DNA of 64,000 nt from Reticulascus tulasneorum. Lineage: Eukaryota; Ascomycota; Sordariomycetes; Glomerellales; Reticulascaceae. The stretch lies in contig LSAX01000010.1 of NCBI GenBank assembly GCA_001557505.1, positions 62,001 through 126,000 on the forward strand, in the 5' to 3' direction. Positions 20,154 through 31,409 of the stretch are shown in pieces. The notes below the pieces were generated by a model. The model was not told the DNA's origin, searched no databases, and worked only from the letters and a program-made list of their open reading frames with translations. Position numbers and translations under genes: made by a program. The number at the start of each line of letters is the position of its first letter. Within the stretch, counting starts at the first letter, position 1.

Positions 20154-21514
20154 ATGGGAGAAGCCAGCAAGACGAAGAAGCGATATGCAATCGTTGGGAC
20201 CGGCGGCCGCTCAAGCTTCTTCTACACAGCCATCGCCGAGGACTACAACGCCACCTCTACAGTTGTCGGACTATGCGATACTAACCAGACTCGTCTGGAT
20301 TTTGCGAAGTCGAGACTCAAGTCACTCGGACAAGGCGATGTACCGACATACCTCGCTGCCAATTTCGAGCAGATGGTTAGGGAGACTAAGCCGGATGAAG
20401 TCATTGTCACAACGATGGACCGCACGCACAACATCTACATTGTTCAGGCTCTGGAGCTGGGATGTAACGTGATAACCGAAAAGCCAATGACCATCGATGT
20501 ACCGCGGTGCAAGGAGATCTTCTCTGCGGTGGAAAGAACCGGAAGGGCGGTCAGAGTAACGTTCAACTACCGCTATGCACCACACAACACAAAGATATTT
20601 GAACTCATCCACTCGGGAGCCATCGGCACAGTGACTAGCGTTCATTTCGAGTGGATGCTAAATACCTCTCATGGCGCCGATTATTTCAGGCGTTGGCATA
20701 GGGACAAGCGAAACTCAGGAGGATTGTTGGTTCACAAGTCGACACACCATTTTGACCTTGTCAACTTCTGGCTGCAGACCAGGCCGCAAACGGTATATGC
20801 CCAAGGCGATTTGAAGTTTTATGGGCGAGAGAATGCGGAAAAGCGTGGCGAGACAAAGTTTTACACGCGTGCGCACGGTAGCGAGGTCGCGAAGGACGAC
20901 CCATTTGCGCTGCACCTGGAACAGAACCCGCAACTGAAAGCCATGTATCTTGATGCCGAGCACGAAGATAGTTACTATCGGTATGTTTGACCTCATACAT
21001 TTGGCACTGATATATAGCCTGCTGACTTTTTGCTAGGGACCAAAGTGTCTTCTCTGATGGAATAAGCATTGAAGATACTATGAACCTCCTCGTTCGCTAC
21101 CGCAACGGGGCTGTCATGACCTATTCCCTCACTGCGTATGCGCCTTGGGAAGGATTCCGGGTAAACTTCAACGGCACAAAGGGGAGGCTCGAGGTCGAGG
21201 TGGTGGAAAACAGCTATGTCAACTCGGGCGGCGATCAATCTCTCGAAGGGTCCATCGAGCGGCGGACGATCACGCTCCGCCCATTATTTGAGAAGCCAAG
21301 GGAAATTGAAATTGAAGAAAGCATAGGAGCGCACGGCGGTGGTGATAGTGTGTTATTGAACGACTTATTCGGAGAGCCGGTCACGGACGAGTACATGAGA
21401 GCTGCCAGCCATATCGATGGTGCGGCATCAATTTTGACAGGCATCGCAGCCAATCGATCGATTGCTACAGGTCAAGTCGTAAACGTCGACGACATTTTGG
21501 TGGTACCGGGATAG
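20154..21514 (+). CDS. Gfo/Idh/MocA family NAD(P)-dependent oxidoreductase
   Basis: Predicted cytosolic sugar or sugar-acid dehydrogenase. Two exons (20154-20980 and 21037-21514) give 434 residues. The N-terminal Rossmann domain shows YAIVGTGGRSSFF. The family signature EKP is in NVITEKPMTID near residue 110, where the Lys takes part in catalysis. A further conserved segment is NYRYAPHNTKI, and HKSTHHFDLVNFWL has the His/Asp pair expected at the active site. The C-terminal half (NLLVRYRNGAVMTYSLTAY, YMRAASHIDGAAS) is the beta-sheet dimerisation domain. Being head-to-head with a permease and near a GH106-like glycosidase suggests oxidation of an imported or released sugar. Exact substrate unknown. 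Confidence 0.92.
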
Positions 21515-22318
21515 CTCCTGGATGAGCAACGTCTCGGTGACTACTGGGACATCAAACGATGCTAAAGACGTCCAGAACTGTGCAACACTTTGGTATTTCC
21601 TGGATAACACGCGCTGAAAGCACATCACAGCATATCATTCATGCGCAAGTATGCACCCAGCTACTATGCCGTGGTTAAATTACCGATTTATTTTGAAATA
21701 CATCAGTTCCTATCCCAAAAACTTGTGGTCGTTTGTGCTAGCGTCGTGAGATCTGTAAGACACTCCGAGACTGAGCACACATATTATATTGCCTTTGATG
21801 CATTTGATACTATATCCTATGTGAGCTCTCTGTAGATCGTGCTAAGGAAATTCAAAACCACATCTTCGAACTGTATCTGCTTAACTGCCACCCACTATTG
21901 ACAGCTCAACGGTCTCCTAGTCCGTGAACAGATGTAGATTTCTGTATTAACTTGTACTAGTCATTATGGTCCAAGCACTATGACTGATTTAGGATTACGC
22001 AATCATCAAGTTTTACGTGGAGCGCGGACTGATTTGGTGCTATTTGAGTGTGCTGGGCATTGGCTTTCTGGTGCTGGCGAAGTCTCAAGTTCATAACCTC
22101 TCGGTTGGACTTCTATCCGTCTTAGCAACGTGACTGGCATTGATTTTTGCCACAGAAACACTCTCGAATCTTCGTTTCTTGGAATAACCCCCGCATATCA
22201 GCCATGTTGACCTTAACATTTTACATCCCGTGTTCATCTCAATAAAGTCTCGCTTTTACTTCAACTAAAGTAGAACAGGCAAGGCAGTGATCTTCAACTC
22301 AATTATACCTCGATACAT
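21515..22318. other. Intergenic, no gene recognised
   Basis: 3' region of the oxidoreductase and promoter of the RibD_C-like gene. Only short uninformative frames. Confidence 0.5.
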
Positions 22319-22855
22319 ATGCGTGGACTCCGATATAACGTAGCTGTCAGCCTGGACGACTTCATTGCCCCGCCTGATGAGTCCACCGACTGGATCGTCG
22401 AGGATTCCGATGTTGACTTTGGCTCTCTGTATGCCGAATTCGACACGTTTGTCATGGGCCGGAAAACATACGAAATCATGGTTGAGCAGGGAGAGAAGAG
22501 CCCCCTCGCCAATCGTCCAAAGGGCAGTGTCATTGTCGTGAGCCAAGCGATGAATCCCGAGGAATATCCGAACATCACGGTGCTAAAGGACGATGTTATT
22601 GGGTATATTAAAGCTTTGAATGAAAAGGACGGCAAGGATGTCTGGCTTATGGGTGGTGGTCGGCTTGCGAGCCCCTGCCTGGATTCTAGCCTGGTGGACA
22701 CCGTGGAAGCCGCTGTCATGCCGGTGTTGCTAAGGCAGGGTGTGCAGATGCTGGCCGAGGGACCTCAGAAGTCATTCCGACTAGAGTTGCGAAACTTCGA
22801 TAAGCTAGAAAAGACTGGTATTCTGCTGTGTATTAACGCTGTCATGCAATACTGA
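22319..22855 (+). CDS. RibD C-terminal/DHFR-like reductase
   Basis: Intronless gene of 178 residues with a single dihydrofolate-reductase-like fold of the RibD_C family. Typical motifs are the start YNVAVSLDDFIAPPD, the FVMGRKTYE turn near residue 44, IVVSQ, and the nucleotide-binding GGGRLAS near residue 121, followed by the AVMPVLLRQG strand. Standalone members reduce small substrates with NADPH; true folate or riboflavin activity is not implied. No targeting signal is seen. Lies within the putative glycoside block, though a link is unproven. Confidence 0.9.
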   Translation: MRGLRYNVAVSLDDFIAPPDESTDWIVEDSDVDFGSLYAEFDTFVMGRKTYEIMVEQGEKSPLANRPKGSVIVVSQAMNPEEYPNITVLKDDVIGYIKALNEKDGKDVWLMGGGRLASPCLDSSLVDTVEAAVMPVLLRQGVQMLAEGPQKSFRLELRNFDKLEKTGILLCINAVMQY

Positions 22856-23447
22856 ACGGCTAATATAAACTTTGTTGGGGGATTCCGGCACCTGGGTTTC
22901 TGACGTAAGGTTCACAGTCAATTCCTCGAACAAGCATAACTTATGAGCTGCTTCTTAAGAAACCTGTCGGGAATTATTACGTCCAATAGCGTGCATTCGA
23001 GAAGAAAAACAAACAGTGCTGCTCAAACCACATGCAAACGACTTGACACGGCAATTGCCCCAGTGTTCAAAGCCGGCGAGAGAACTGGAGAGCCGCCACT
23101 TCCCGGTTAGCCACTTATGCAGTGCAAGAAGGCTCCCTATTTTAGCCAGCCAATTAACCAATTTACAGCTTGAAAAGAGGTGATGCTCCGAAAAACGCCA
23201 ACTGGTGCGTCTCACAACGGATGCTCATGTAGATGTGGCATGATGTCAACTATGACTGCCCAGGTTCTGATAAGCATCCTGGAGACCGTATCCGGATCTG
23301 GCTCGAAAATGAAGCCTACCCCATCCCCCGCATGGATTCTTTCATCAATATGTTATATAAACTTAGCTCCGCTCAATTTCGTCTACTCCATTGAGTATGC
23401 CAAAGGCAGTGTAAGCTCGTCGAATCACCACCCACATTTTTGAACTC
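22856..23447. other. Intergenic with promoter of carboxylesterase
   Basis: No gene recognised. Contains the TATA-like box at 23354-23360. Confidence 0.5.
23354..23360 (+). promoter_or_regulatory. TATA-like box of the carboxylesterase
   Basis: TATATAA about 88 bp upstream of the carboxylesterase ATG, at a usual distance for a fungal core promoter. Confidence 0.4.
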
Positions 23448-25028
23448 ATGATGTGGTCAAACAAGCCGTACTATTGCGGCTTCTGGCTATTTGCCGTGTC
23501 GCTGTACTTCACACTCTGTTACGGGGTAGGAGATGGATTTACTGTACAAACCTTGACTGGAACCTTTGTCGGGCTTCCAAATCCGAACTATGCTAACGTC
23601 CGGGAGTTCCGAAACATCCCATATGCTCAGCCCCCGACTCATAAACGGCGATGGATGCCGCCGGTTGCTTTGCAAGCCTCCCGTCAACGCCATTACTCGT
23701 ATAGGTTCCCTCCTGCTTGTCCTCAATACATGCCTCGGACCCTTTCGGTATGGAATACTAATATCTCGGATTTCATGATAAACCTTTACGGCCAGAGCCA
23801 CACTTCAGGGTTTATTGGTCAATCTACATCCGAGGATTGCTTGAGCCTGGCAATCTGGACACCAATCAATGCCACCAAAGATGATCGGCTACCTATCGCA
23901 TTCTTCATGACTGGTGGCAGTTTTCAAGTCGGCGGGATCGATGTTCCGTATCAGGTTCCTCATGAATGGGTGGCAAGGAGCCAGAAACATATCGTTGTGA
24001 GCATTAACTATCGCGTAAATATCGCCGGATTCCCAAACGCCGTAGGGCTAAACGAACAGAACCTCGGCATACTTGATCAGCGAATGGCCCTTGAATGGAC
24101 GTACGCGAACATCGCTGCATTTGGTGGCGACCCGGACCGGATCACTCTATGGGGACAGTCGGCAGGAGGCGTCAGCGCAGATGTTCACAACTACGCATTT
24201 CGCGATGATATTCTGGCTGCGGGGCTCTTTATGCAATCAGGGTCTGCCATGGTAAACTTCTCGCGTTCGGACGACACGCACTCGAACTTTACATTTGTCG
24301 CAAAGAATCTGGGCTGTGATTTCCCGGAAGAGCCAGAAGCAGAACTTGAGTGTATGCAGCAAATTCCAATGTCTCTTCTTCTCGGCTTCATAGGGACGTA
24401 TGGCGACAACAGGACGACACCAGGACTCGTATTCAGGCCAGTTCCCGATGAGAGGATTGTTTTCTCAAACTATACAGCACGCGCCGAGATGGGACTTGTT
24501 TCCAAGACTCCAGCGCTCATCGGCAACACCGCGAACGAAGATTCCAGTCTATACAGATACCCAATTGACAATATTGGGGCTGGGCCTAATATGACGGCCG
24601 TGGATCAAGTGACGGTTAAATCCTTTGTTTGCGTAACATCCAACACTACCAACAATCGAGCACTCAATGGCTTGATAACCTATCGTTACCAGTATGCTGG
24701 GAACTTCTCGAATATCACGCCTCTGGGGTGGTTGGGTTCATATCACAGCAGCGACTTGCCGATGTTCATGGGAACATACAATCGATTTGGAGATGCGGAA
24801 GATTTCCAGAAACAGGTTGCAGAGGTGATGCAAGACTACCTATTTGCATTCATTTCAGACCCGAGAGATGGACTGCGAAGCAGAGGCTGGCACCCGCATA
24901 CTAGTCCAGTAGCTACCGGGGGCATAATGTTGCGGTTCGCCTCGCAAGGGATTGTTGCGCGGAACGAGAGCGCTTTGGCAGTCGATAGAGCATGTTTCGA
25001 TAACGCAGAGTATAATTCGAGTCCCTAG
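23448..25028 (+). CDS. Secreted type-B carboxylesterase
   Basis: Intronless 526-residue alpha/beta hydrolase of the carboxylesterase/lipase B family (ESTHER block C). An N-terminal hydrophobic leader (FWLFAVSLYFTLCYG) marks secretion, and many N-x-S/T sites fit glycosylation. The EDCLSLAIW motif is near residue 128, the oxyanion region is MTGGSFQVGG, and the nucleophile elbow GQSAGG (Ser) is near residue 228. A candidate acid Glu is in NTANEDSS and the catalytic His in GSYHSSDLP. All three catalytic positions appear intact. Secreted members cleave esters of plant cell-wall or phenolic compounds. Lying directly upstream of the GH106-like gene on the same strand, it could remove acyl groups from glycosides before sugar release. 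Confidence 0.93.
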   Translation: MMWSNKPYYCGFWLFAVSLYFTLCYGVGDGFTVQTLTGTFVGLPNPNYANVREFRNIPYAQPPTHKRRWMPPVALQASRQRHYSYRFPPACPQYMPRTLSVWNTNISDFMINLYGQSHTSGFIGQSTSEDCLSLAIWTPINATKDDRLPIAFFMTGGSFQVGGIDVPYQVPHEWVARSQKHIVVSINYRVNIAGFPNAVGLNEQNLGILDQRMALEWTYANIAAFGGDPDRITLWGQSAGGVSADVHNYAFRDDILAAGLFMQSGSAMVNFSRSDDTHSNFTFVAKNLGCDFPEEPEAELECMQQIPMSLLLGFIGTYGDNRTTPGLVFRPVPDERIVFSNYTARAEMGLVSKTPALIGNTANEDSSLYRYPIDNIGAGPNMTAVDQVTVKSFVCVTSNTTNNRALNGLITYRYQYAGNFSNITPLGWLGSYHSSDLPMFMGTYNRFGDAEDFQKQVAEVMQDYLFAFISDPRDGLRSRGWHPHTSPVATGGIMLRFASQGIVARNESALAVDRACFDNAEYNSSP

Positions 25029-25123
25029 CTCTCTTTTGTCGAACATTACTCGAAGAGATCTCCAGGCGGCATTAGAGCTATCCATCATCTTAGCGGGGTA
25101 TCGAGAGCTTCGCAGTCGACTAA

Positions 25124-25137
25124 GGTACCTACCTAGT
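25124..25137 (+). repeat. Dispersed AAGGTACCTACCTA intergenic motif
   Basis: AGGTACCTACCTAG between the esterase and glycosidase genes. Member of the intergenic motif family listed in findings. Confidence 0.5.
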
Positions 25138-25324
25138 GAGACCTAATTATACCCGATGATTTGCCGCTTAAGTGCGGGGGCCAGTGTCAAGTGAAACACG
25201 ACATGATGGACGTCAGACCCCCAATTGACTGTAACCCAATTCCTATTCTTTCATCCGAGAGCTATCAAACAAAGCCGTAAAGACATCATCTCATTCATCT
25301 CGTTTTTTCCTTCCTGTATCCGAC

Positions 25325-28300
25325 ATGGAGATCACACGAGAGACGCCGAGACCAACAGCGTCGCCCGCACGCCGTCGACCTGTTGTGAGTTCGGGAATGT
25401 GCAGTACCAAGAGCAAGGATATTAATCCAGACGCCGTTCTACAGACGGCACGAGCCAATCCACTCACTTACCCCAAGAGCACCCAACCATTCAGCATCGA
25501 TCTATTCCGACATCCGTCGTCAGAATACCGAGGGTGTCCTCTGTGGGCATGGAACTCTCGCCTTCGCAAGGAGCACTTACTACGGCAAATTGACCACTTC
25601 CAAGAGATGGGAATGGGTGGTACGTCTCTGCCCTTAGCTGGCCTTAAAATGTCTCATTAATTCTTTAGGATTTCACATGCATGTGCGGACTGGTTTAGAC
25701 ACGGAGTATATGGGGCCGGAGTTCATGGATCGTGTTCGAGACTGCGTCGAGTACGCCGAATCCAAAGACATGTTGGCCTGCTTGTAAGTTTCGAAGTATC
25801 CAGCCCTCTACTGTTCAGCGCGTCTGGTTTGCTGACTCTGGATCAGATATGACGAGGATAGGTGGCCGTCTGGGTCAGCAGGGGGCAAGGTTATCAGAGA
25901 CAACCCGGAATACAAGGCCCAGCACATACTATTTACCCCTCACCCATACGGGACTGTTGAATTTGGAGGGTAAGGCGGCCCTATGGTTCTTCTAGTTTTG
26001 CGACTGACAAGTTTGGCTTGAGACAGGGGGTGCAACCCGAGCTCCGCTCAAGGGTGTCGCAGTGAGAATGGCCATCTCCTAGCCACCTATTCGATCACTC
26101 TTGACGATGACGGCAATCTCAAGGCAAGCAAAATACTGAAAACAGGCGAAGCTGCCGGATCCGAATCCCAAACTTGGTATGCGTATGTTGAGACCAATCC
26201 CTCTTCACCTTGGTTCAACGACCAGACCTACGTCGACTCGATGAGCAAGGATGCCATGGCCCGTTTCATAGAAATCACTCATGAAGTGTACAAAGACAAG
26301 ATTGGAGACAAGTTCGGATCAACTGTTCCCTGTATCTTCACAGACGAGCCTCAAGTCGCCACCAAAACGCAACTCTCAAACCCGGCCGCCTTGGAAGACG
26401 TGTTTCTGCCATGGACGACAGATCTCGCAGAGAGTTTCGGCAAAGCATACGGGACAGACGCAGATCTCATCAGCGAACTTCCCCAATTGGTTTGGAATCT
26501 GCCCCAGCGTCAGCCGAGCTTGACACGGTACAGATTCCATGATCACGTCTCCGAGAGATTCGTCTCCGCTTTCCTGGACCAATTGGGAAACTGGTGCGAG
26601 AAGAACAAGATCTTGCTCAACGGACACATGATGGAAGAGCCCACGCTTTGGTCGCAGACAACGGCGCACGGAGAGGCCATGCGCTGCTACCGAAATCAAC
26701 AACTTCCTGGCATCGACCTTCTAAACGACTGGGTTGAGTATAACACAGCAAAACAAGCTTCAAGCGTTGCGCGCCAGAAAGGCGTCCGGGGAACCATGAG
26801 CGAGATTTACGGTTGTACGCACTGGTATTTCACCTTTGAGGGCCACACTGGGTGTGGCAACTGGCAGGCTGCACTTGGCATCACATTTAGAGTTCAGCAT
26901 CTGACTTGGGTCAGCATGGCGGGCGAGGGAAAGCGAGATTACCCCGCCAGCATTGGCTATCAGAGCCCCTGGTACAAAGAGTATCGATACGTTGAGGATC
27001 ACTTTGCCAGAGTCGGCGTGGCCATGACTCGTGGCAAGCCCGTCACCCGTGTTGCTGTGATTCACCCCATAGAGAGCTTTTGGCTGTGTTTCGGGCCGAA
27101 CGGTAGCGGTGACGACGAAATGGAGCTTCGGAATAATGCTTTCGCTGACCTCACCGACTGGCTCCTTCATGGGCTCATTGATTTCGACTTCATCTCCGAG
27201 TCACTGCTTCCAGACCAAATTGGCAAAATATCGAAAACACTGAGAGTCGGGGAATGTCAGTACGATGTCGTCATCTTGCCCAACCTTCGTACAATCCGAT
27301 CTACGACGCTCCGAATCATAAAAGATTTTGCTGCAGCTGGCGGGAAGGTTGTCATTGCGGGCAACGGCCCTCAGTTGGTTGACGCACAAAGCCCACAAGC
27401 AGAGCTCGCGCCGACCATCGAGCCTTGCATTCGCACGTCTTGGGATAAATGGAACATTCTCTCTGCCATTGAGAGTTACCGGGACGTCCTCATCGCACTC
27501 GACGGAGGCAAGATTGCCCATACCTTGCTGTACCAGATGCGAGAGGATGGGGATGAGCGGTTCTTGTTTGTCTGCAACACCGACCGCAATTCTTCTTATC
27601 AGACAAATGTGAAACTGAAGGGTATCTGGAATGTTGAAATGCTCGATACTTTCACGGGCGGTACAACTTCTTTGCTCTCCGAGAAAAACGCTGGCTGGAC
27701 ATGGTTCCCTCATAAATTTGAAGGTTGTGGCAGTCTGCTCTTGAGGCTGTCACCTCACAACTCTGAGGAGATGATCAAAGTACTCATTCCGGCACCTTTC
27801 AGACGTAATTCCTTGCCAAATATCAGCGAGGTTGGCATTGAGCTTCGGGAGGCCACGCTCTCGGAACCGAATGTGCTTCTATTGGACTACGCTGCTTACA
27901 AGGTAGATAGCGAGGACTGGTTAGACGTGACCGAAGTGCTAAAAATAGACAACGAAATCCGCAGCCGTTTGAAAATGCCACGAAAAGGCATGGCCTGGAA
28001 ACAACCATGGGCTGTCCCGGCACCAGAGCGGTCTCCGAAGGCCCAAGTGACATTGAGATTCGAGTTCCACTCCGATATAGATGTCACGACGGCGACAAAA
28101 CTTGCGATTGAAGACCCATTGAGCAAAAGAATTCACATTAATGAAGTTGATTTGTCCTTTGATGACACCGAAGCATCATGGTGGGTGGACGAAGACATCA
28201 AAACCCTGGCTATTCCGGAGAATGTCGTCCGAAAAGGGAAGAACACGATCATTCTAACCATGCCGTTTGGTATTCTCACCAATATCGAGCGAATTTATCT

Positions 28301-28920
28301 TCTCGGCGACTTTGGGGTACGCCTTGAAGACAACAGACCAATCATTCGAACTCGGGAGGACTTGCAATGGGGCAACATCACTACTCAAGGCCTGCCATTT
28401 TATGTCGGAAACATTACGTACAATTGTCGATTCAACCTCCCGTCTCGCTCGAAGGTGACATTATCGGTCCCTCAGTTTTCGAGTCCACTGCTCAAAGTCT
28501 CATCTGACGAAGAGTCTGGACATATAGCTCTGCAACCTAGAATGTTGGTCTTGGGTACATTTGCTGCCGGAACTCACACAGCGAGAATCACTGCGTTTGG
28601 CAACAGGTTCGTGTAAAAAGTCATTCGTCTGTGAACTAGGTCTGACATGCGAAGGTATAACTCATTTAGTCATATACACCTAACTGATGGTATTTCTAGT
28701 TGCTGGCCAGAACTGTGGAGGGGTAAGTTGAACTACAAGCCACCCACTCGAAAGAAATAATTAACAGTGAATAGCTGAAGGCTGGGCTTGGAGTGAGGAA
28801 TACCGTCTTAAGCCTGTGGGAATTCTGGAACAGCCTTCCCTGTTGATTGAATCTCTTCACAAGACCGGCGATGAGCTCGACTGGGTTTTGGTTAATCGGC
28901 CAGTCTCACAGAAATTTTGA
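25325..28920 (+). CDS. GH106-like glycoside hydrolase, alpha-L-rhamnosidase candidate
   Basis: Large multidomain hydrolase of 1108 residues. Six exons join in phase: 25325-25619, 25669-25783, 25847-25969, 26027-28606, 28655-28722 and 28775-28920. The stop at 28616 seen by reading through exon 4 is intronic. A 68-base exon (FSHIHLTDGISSCWPELWR) and a final exon restore the conserved end, with FGNRYNS spanning the junction. The N-terminal barrel shows CPLWAWN, the MGMGGFHMHVRTGLDTEYM segment and CLYDEDRWPSGSAGG, resembling bacterial GH106. CIFTDEPQ near residue 280 and NGHMMEEP near 378 are candidate acidic active-site strands. The C-terminal half looks like beta-sandwich sugar-binding domains. 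No signal peptide, so probably intracellular, acting on imported glycosides. Rhamnose specificity is inference from family. Confidence 0.85.
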
Positions 28921-29204
28921 CATATATTTGGTTCTTGGTAGTCTCCTAGGACCCTGCACGGGCACACCTAGGCTTGAATACTCGTCCTCAAATGCTTGTT
29001 GAATGTGGTTTATCTTTGCCTAACGTAGTTCTAGGAAATACCACCTTCAAACATGAGCGCCGAAAGCAATTGGCTAGCTAGCGAAGATGAGGTCCACGGG
29101 GGTTTATTGCGCAGGACCTCATTCCCTAGGCAAAATATGCCCCATGTTGTGCCGTCAAATAGGCACTTGACCTCGGTCGCAGCCAAAATTCAGTCTCAAC
29201 GAAA

Positions 29205-30855
29205 CTATGTTCCATCCTGTGCCCATGTCAACCCCCCAGTAACAGCTTGGTAGAACTTCCCATCCGGCCCCAATGAGGCTGGACCAAAATTGTCATTATA
29301 GGAACCCCCAGCACCTGCCCTTAGCTTCCATAGCACCGTTCCCGAATTCCAGTCGATAGCAACGAAGTACCATATGTACTTTCCATCTTTGGCAAGGGTC
29401 TCGTCCTGAGAATAGCCATACAGGATCCCGGTCTTTGTAGACAAGATTGGTACGGATTTCATCTTTTCGTCCAGCTCCCATCTCACCTGGCACACAGTCT
29501 CCTGAACGTCCACACGAATAATGCCGCCACGCATTGCCGTCATATTGTTGAACTGGCCATTCAGATCGACATTTGTACCCTGAGGTTGAAATAGAGGGGG
29601 TGCACCGTAGCCATTCAAAATGACTACGCCATGGATTGAGCCATCCCAATGAACCGTTGGGCGAATCTCGTTGGAGCTTGTGCTCCGGCCGAATATCGGT
29701 ACTTTGCAAAAGATCTGCTCCTTCGAATCAAGGTGCGAATCTCGGTGCAAAACTACGAGATTGATGTTCGAATCAGCGTTATCGGTGATAGCAACATACT
29801 GGCTGCCTAACAGAGCCGGGGTAGATCCCGACCCCCGTGCAAAACGGCCAGGTTTGGATTTTGATCCTGCAGAGTATGGGACCTTCCAGAGAATCGTAAC
29901 GTCCCTATCTGGGCCGACAGTGAAGGCCCAAGCAAATCCTAATGTCTCTGTAATGTTATTCCCTAGTCCGGAAGGGCCAGAAACGCCATACATAGTAGTG
30001 TCGTCCACAGAAATCCCATTCTCAAACATCTGGCCAGGTATGTGAAATGAGTGGATAACGCCACTTAGTTCCACGTAACCGATAGTCGCGGTTGATTGTG
30101 CCAGGTCACCAGCACCCAATATACCGCCTGTAGTGAACCAAATGTTGCCGTCTGCATCGAACATGCTGTTGAGTAGCCATTCGCCGTCGCCAAGGACCCG
30201 TTCAGAAGCAAGATTGATGTGTCGTAATAGTACAAAAGACGTTGCCGCTCCACAATCCGTACGCTTCAGTACGTAAATATGACCCTGCTTACTCGAAATG
30301 ACCACAACGTTGTCCTCAAGCCTCAGTTCCATGTACCCAATATTCAACTGTTGATTAATTTCTGATGGGAACCAGCTTGCAAGCACTCTTAGCGTATCTG
30401 GATCATATGCAGCGATGCCTAGCCGCCAAAGGGATGATTCTCCGGATGTGTCTACAATGCCTGCTGTGAGACCTCCATTAGTGCTCCATAGCATCACACC
30501 GAGGTTGTGCGCGGCGCTTTGGATGGTAATGTTTCCGCCGAGAGGCCCGGCGATGTCTGTGCTCCCCGTGTTTCCACTGTCCCCGTGCATGAGAGACGTT
30601 GAAGGTTCGAATCTTGTTTTGGCCCGCAGAGGACTCGCAGATGCATGTCCTCCAAGAAAAGCCATGCCTTCTAGGTGCTGAGAGCTCGGGATTGGTGCGG
30701 GAACGCTTCTCGCTAGCGTGGTATGGGGAAACTGCTTCTCCAACTAGATCAGCAGCCCTATCGTGATTAACTGTTGAAGGGAAACCTACATTCGCGATTG
30801 AGATTCTCAAAGCCAATCTCGACACCACCGCAATGAGCATTCTAAAAGCTCGCAT
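29205..30855 (-). CDS. PQQ-like beta-propeller protein, probably secreted
   Basis: Two exons (30855-30790 and 30743-29205) give 534 residues. The 46 bp intron (GTAGGT..CTAG) joins a short hydrophobic leader (RAFRMLIAVVSRLALRISIA) to the body. The body shows repeated quinoprotein-like blades: LGVMLWSTNGGLTAG, LRLEDNVVVISSKQGHIYVL, WLLNSMFDADGNIWFTTGG, AITDNADSNINLVVL, IPILSTKTGILYGYS-type and SLGPDGKFYQAVTGG. Asp-Gly-Asn turns end several blades. No PQQ-binding residues can be assigned, so enzyme activity is doubtful; it may be a scaffold or sensor. An alternative start at 30921 would lengthen the leader. A TATA-like box lies about 200 bp upstream. Confidence 0.8.
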
Positions 30856-31057
30856 GGCCTCAACCTCGGCTTCTGCAAGTATTTTGGTCAATAGAGACAA
30901 AGCTATAAGTCGTCGCCTCAATGACAGCCAAACACAAATGGCCCGATATCAAGTCCCAAGTGTATTCAAACAGCCTAGAGATCGCGATTGCGAGCCATGG
31001 GCGGTTTGCTCTACTGAAGCGAGGACCGGCATGATACCTAAAGCATCTGGTCTGGTG

Positions 31058-31065
31058 TATTTATA
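31058..31065 (-). promoter_or_regulatory. TATA-like box of the propeller gene
   Basis: TATAAATA on the minus strand about 203 bp upstream of the chosen ATG. Placement fits a promoter; no other support. Confidence 0.35.
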
Positions 31066-31409
31066 TCACTTTCCTCTCGTCATAAAGGTAATTGGATGCT
31101 CTTAGCGGCAATCGGAGTTCACACGCATCCAATGTAGGGGAACTAAAATTTGACCAATCGGATTGCGAGTTGTGCGACGACTTTCCTTGGCAAATTACCA
31201 AACCAAACCTTGCGCTCTCATGAGATCATAGATGGCTCCCCAAAATACCGAATCTGATGCTTGGAAATCATAAGAAAATATGTGAGGCAGTTTCTTCTTA
31301 TCTACCGGTATCAATTGCTTAGAATCAGTCAACACCTAGCTATGGAGCACCGAAAGCAACTTCCGTTATCCGACCACGCAATCTGTCCTGACAAACCCTA
31401 TTCATCTCG

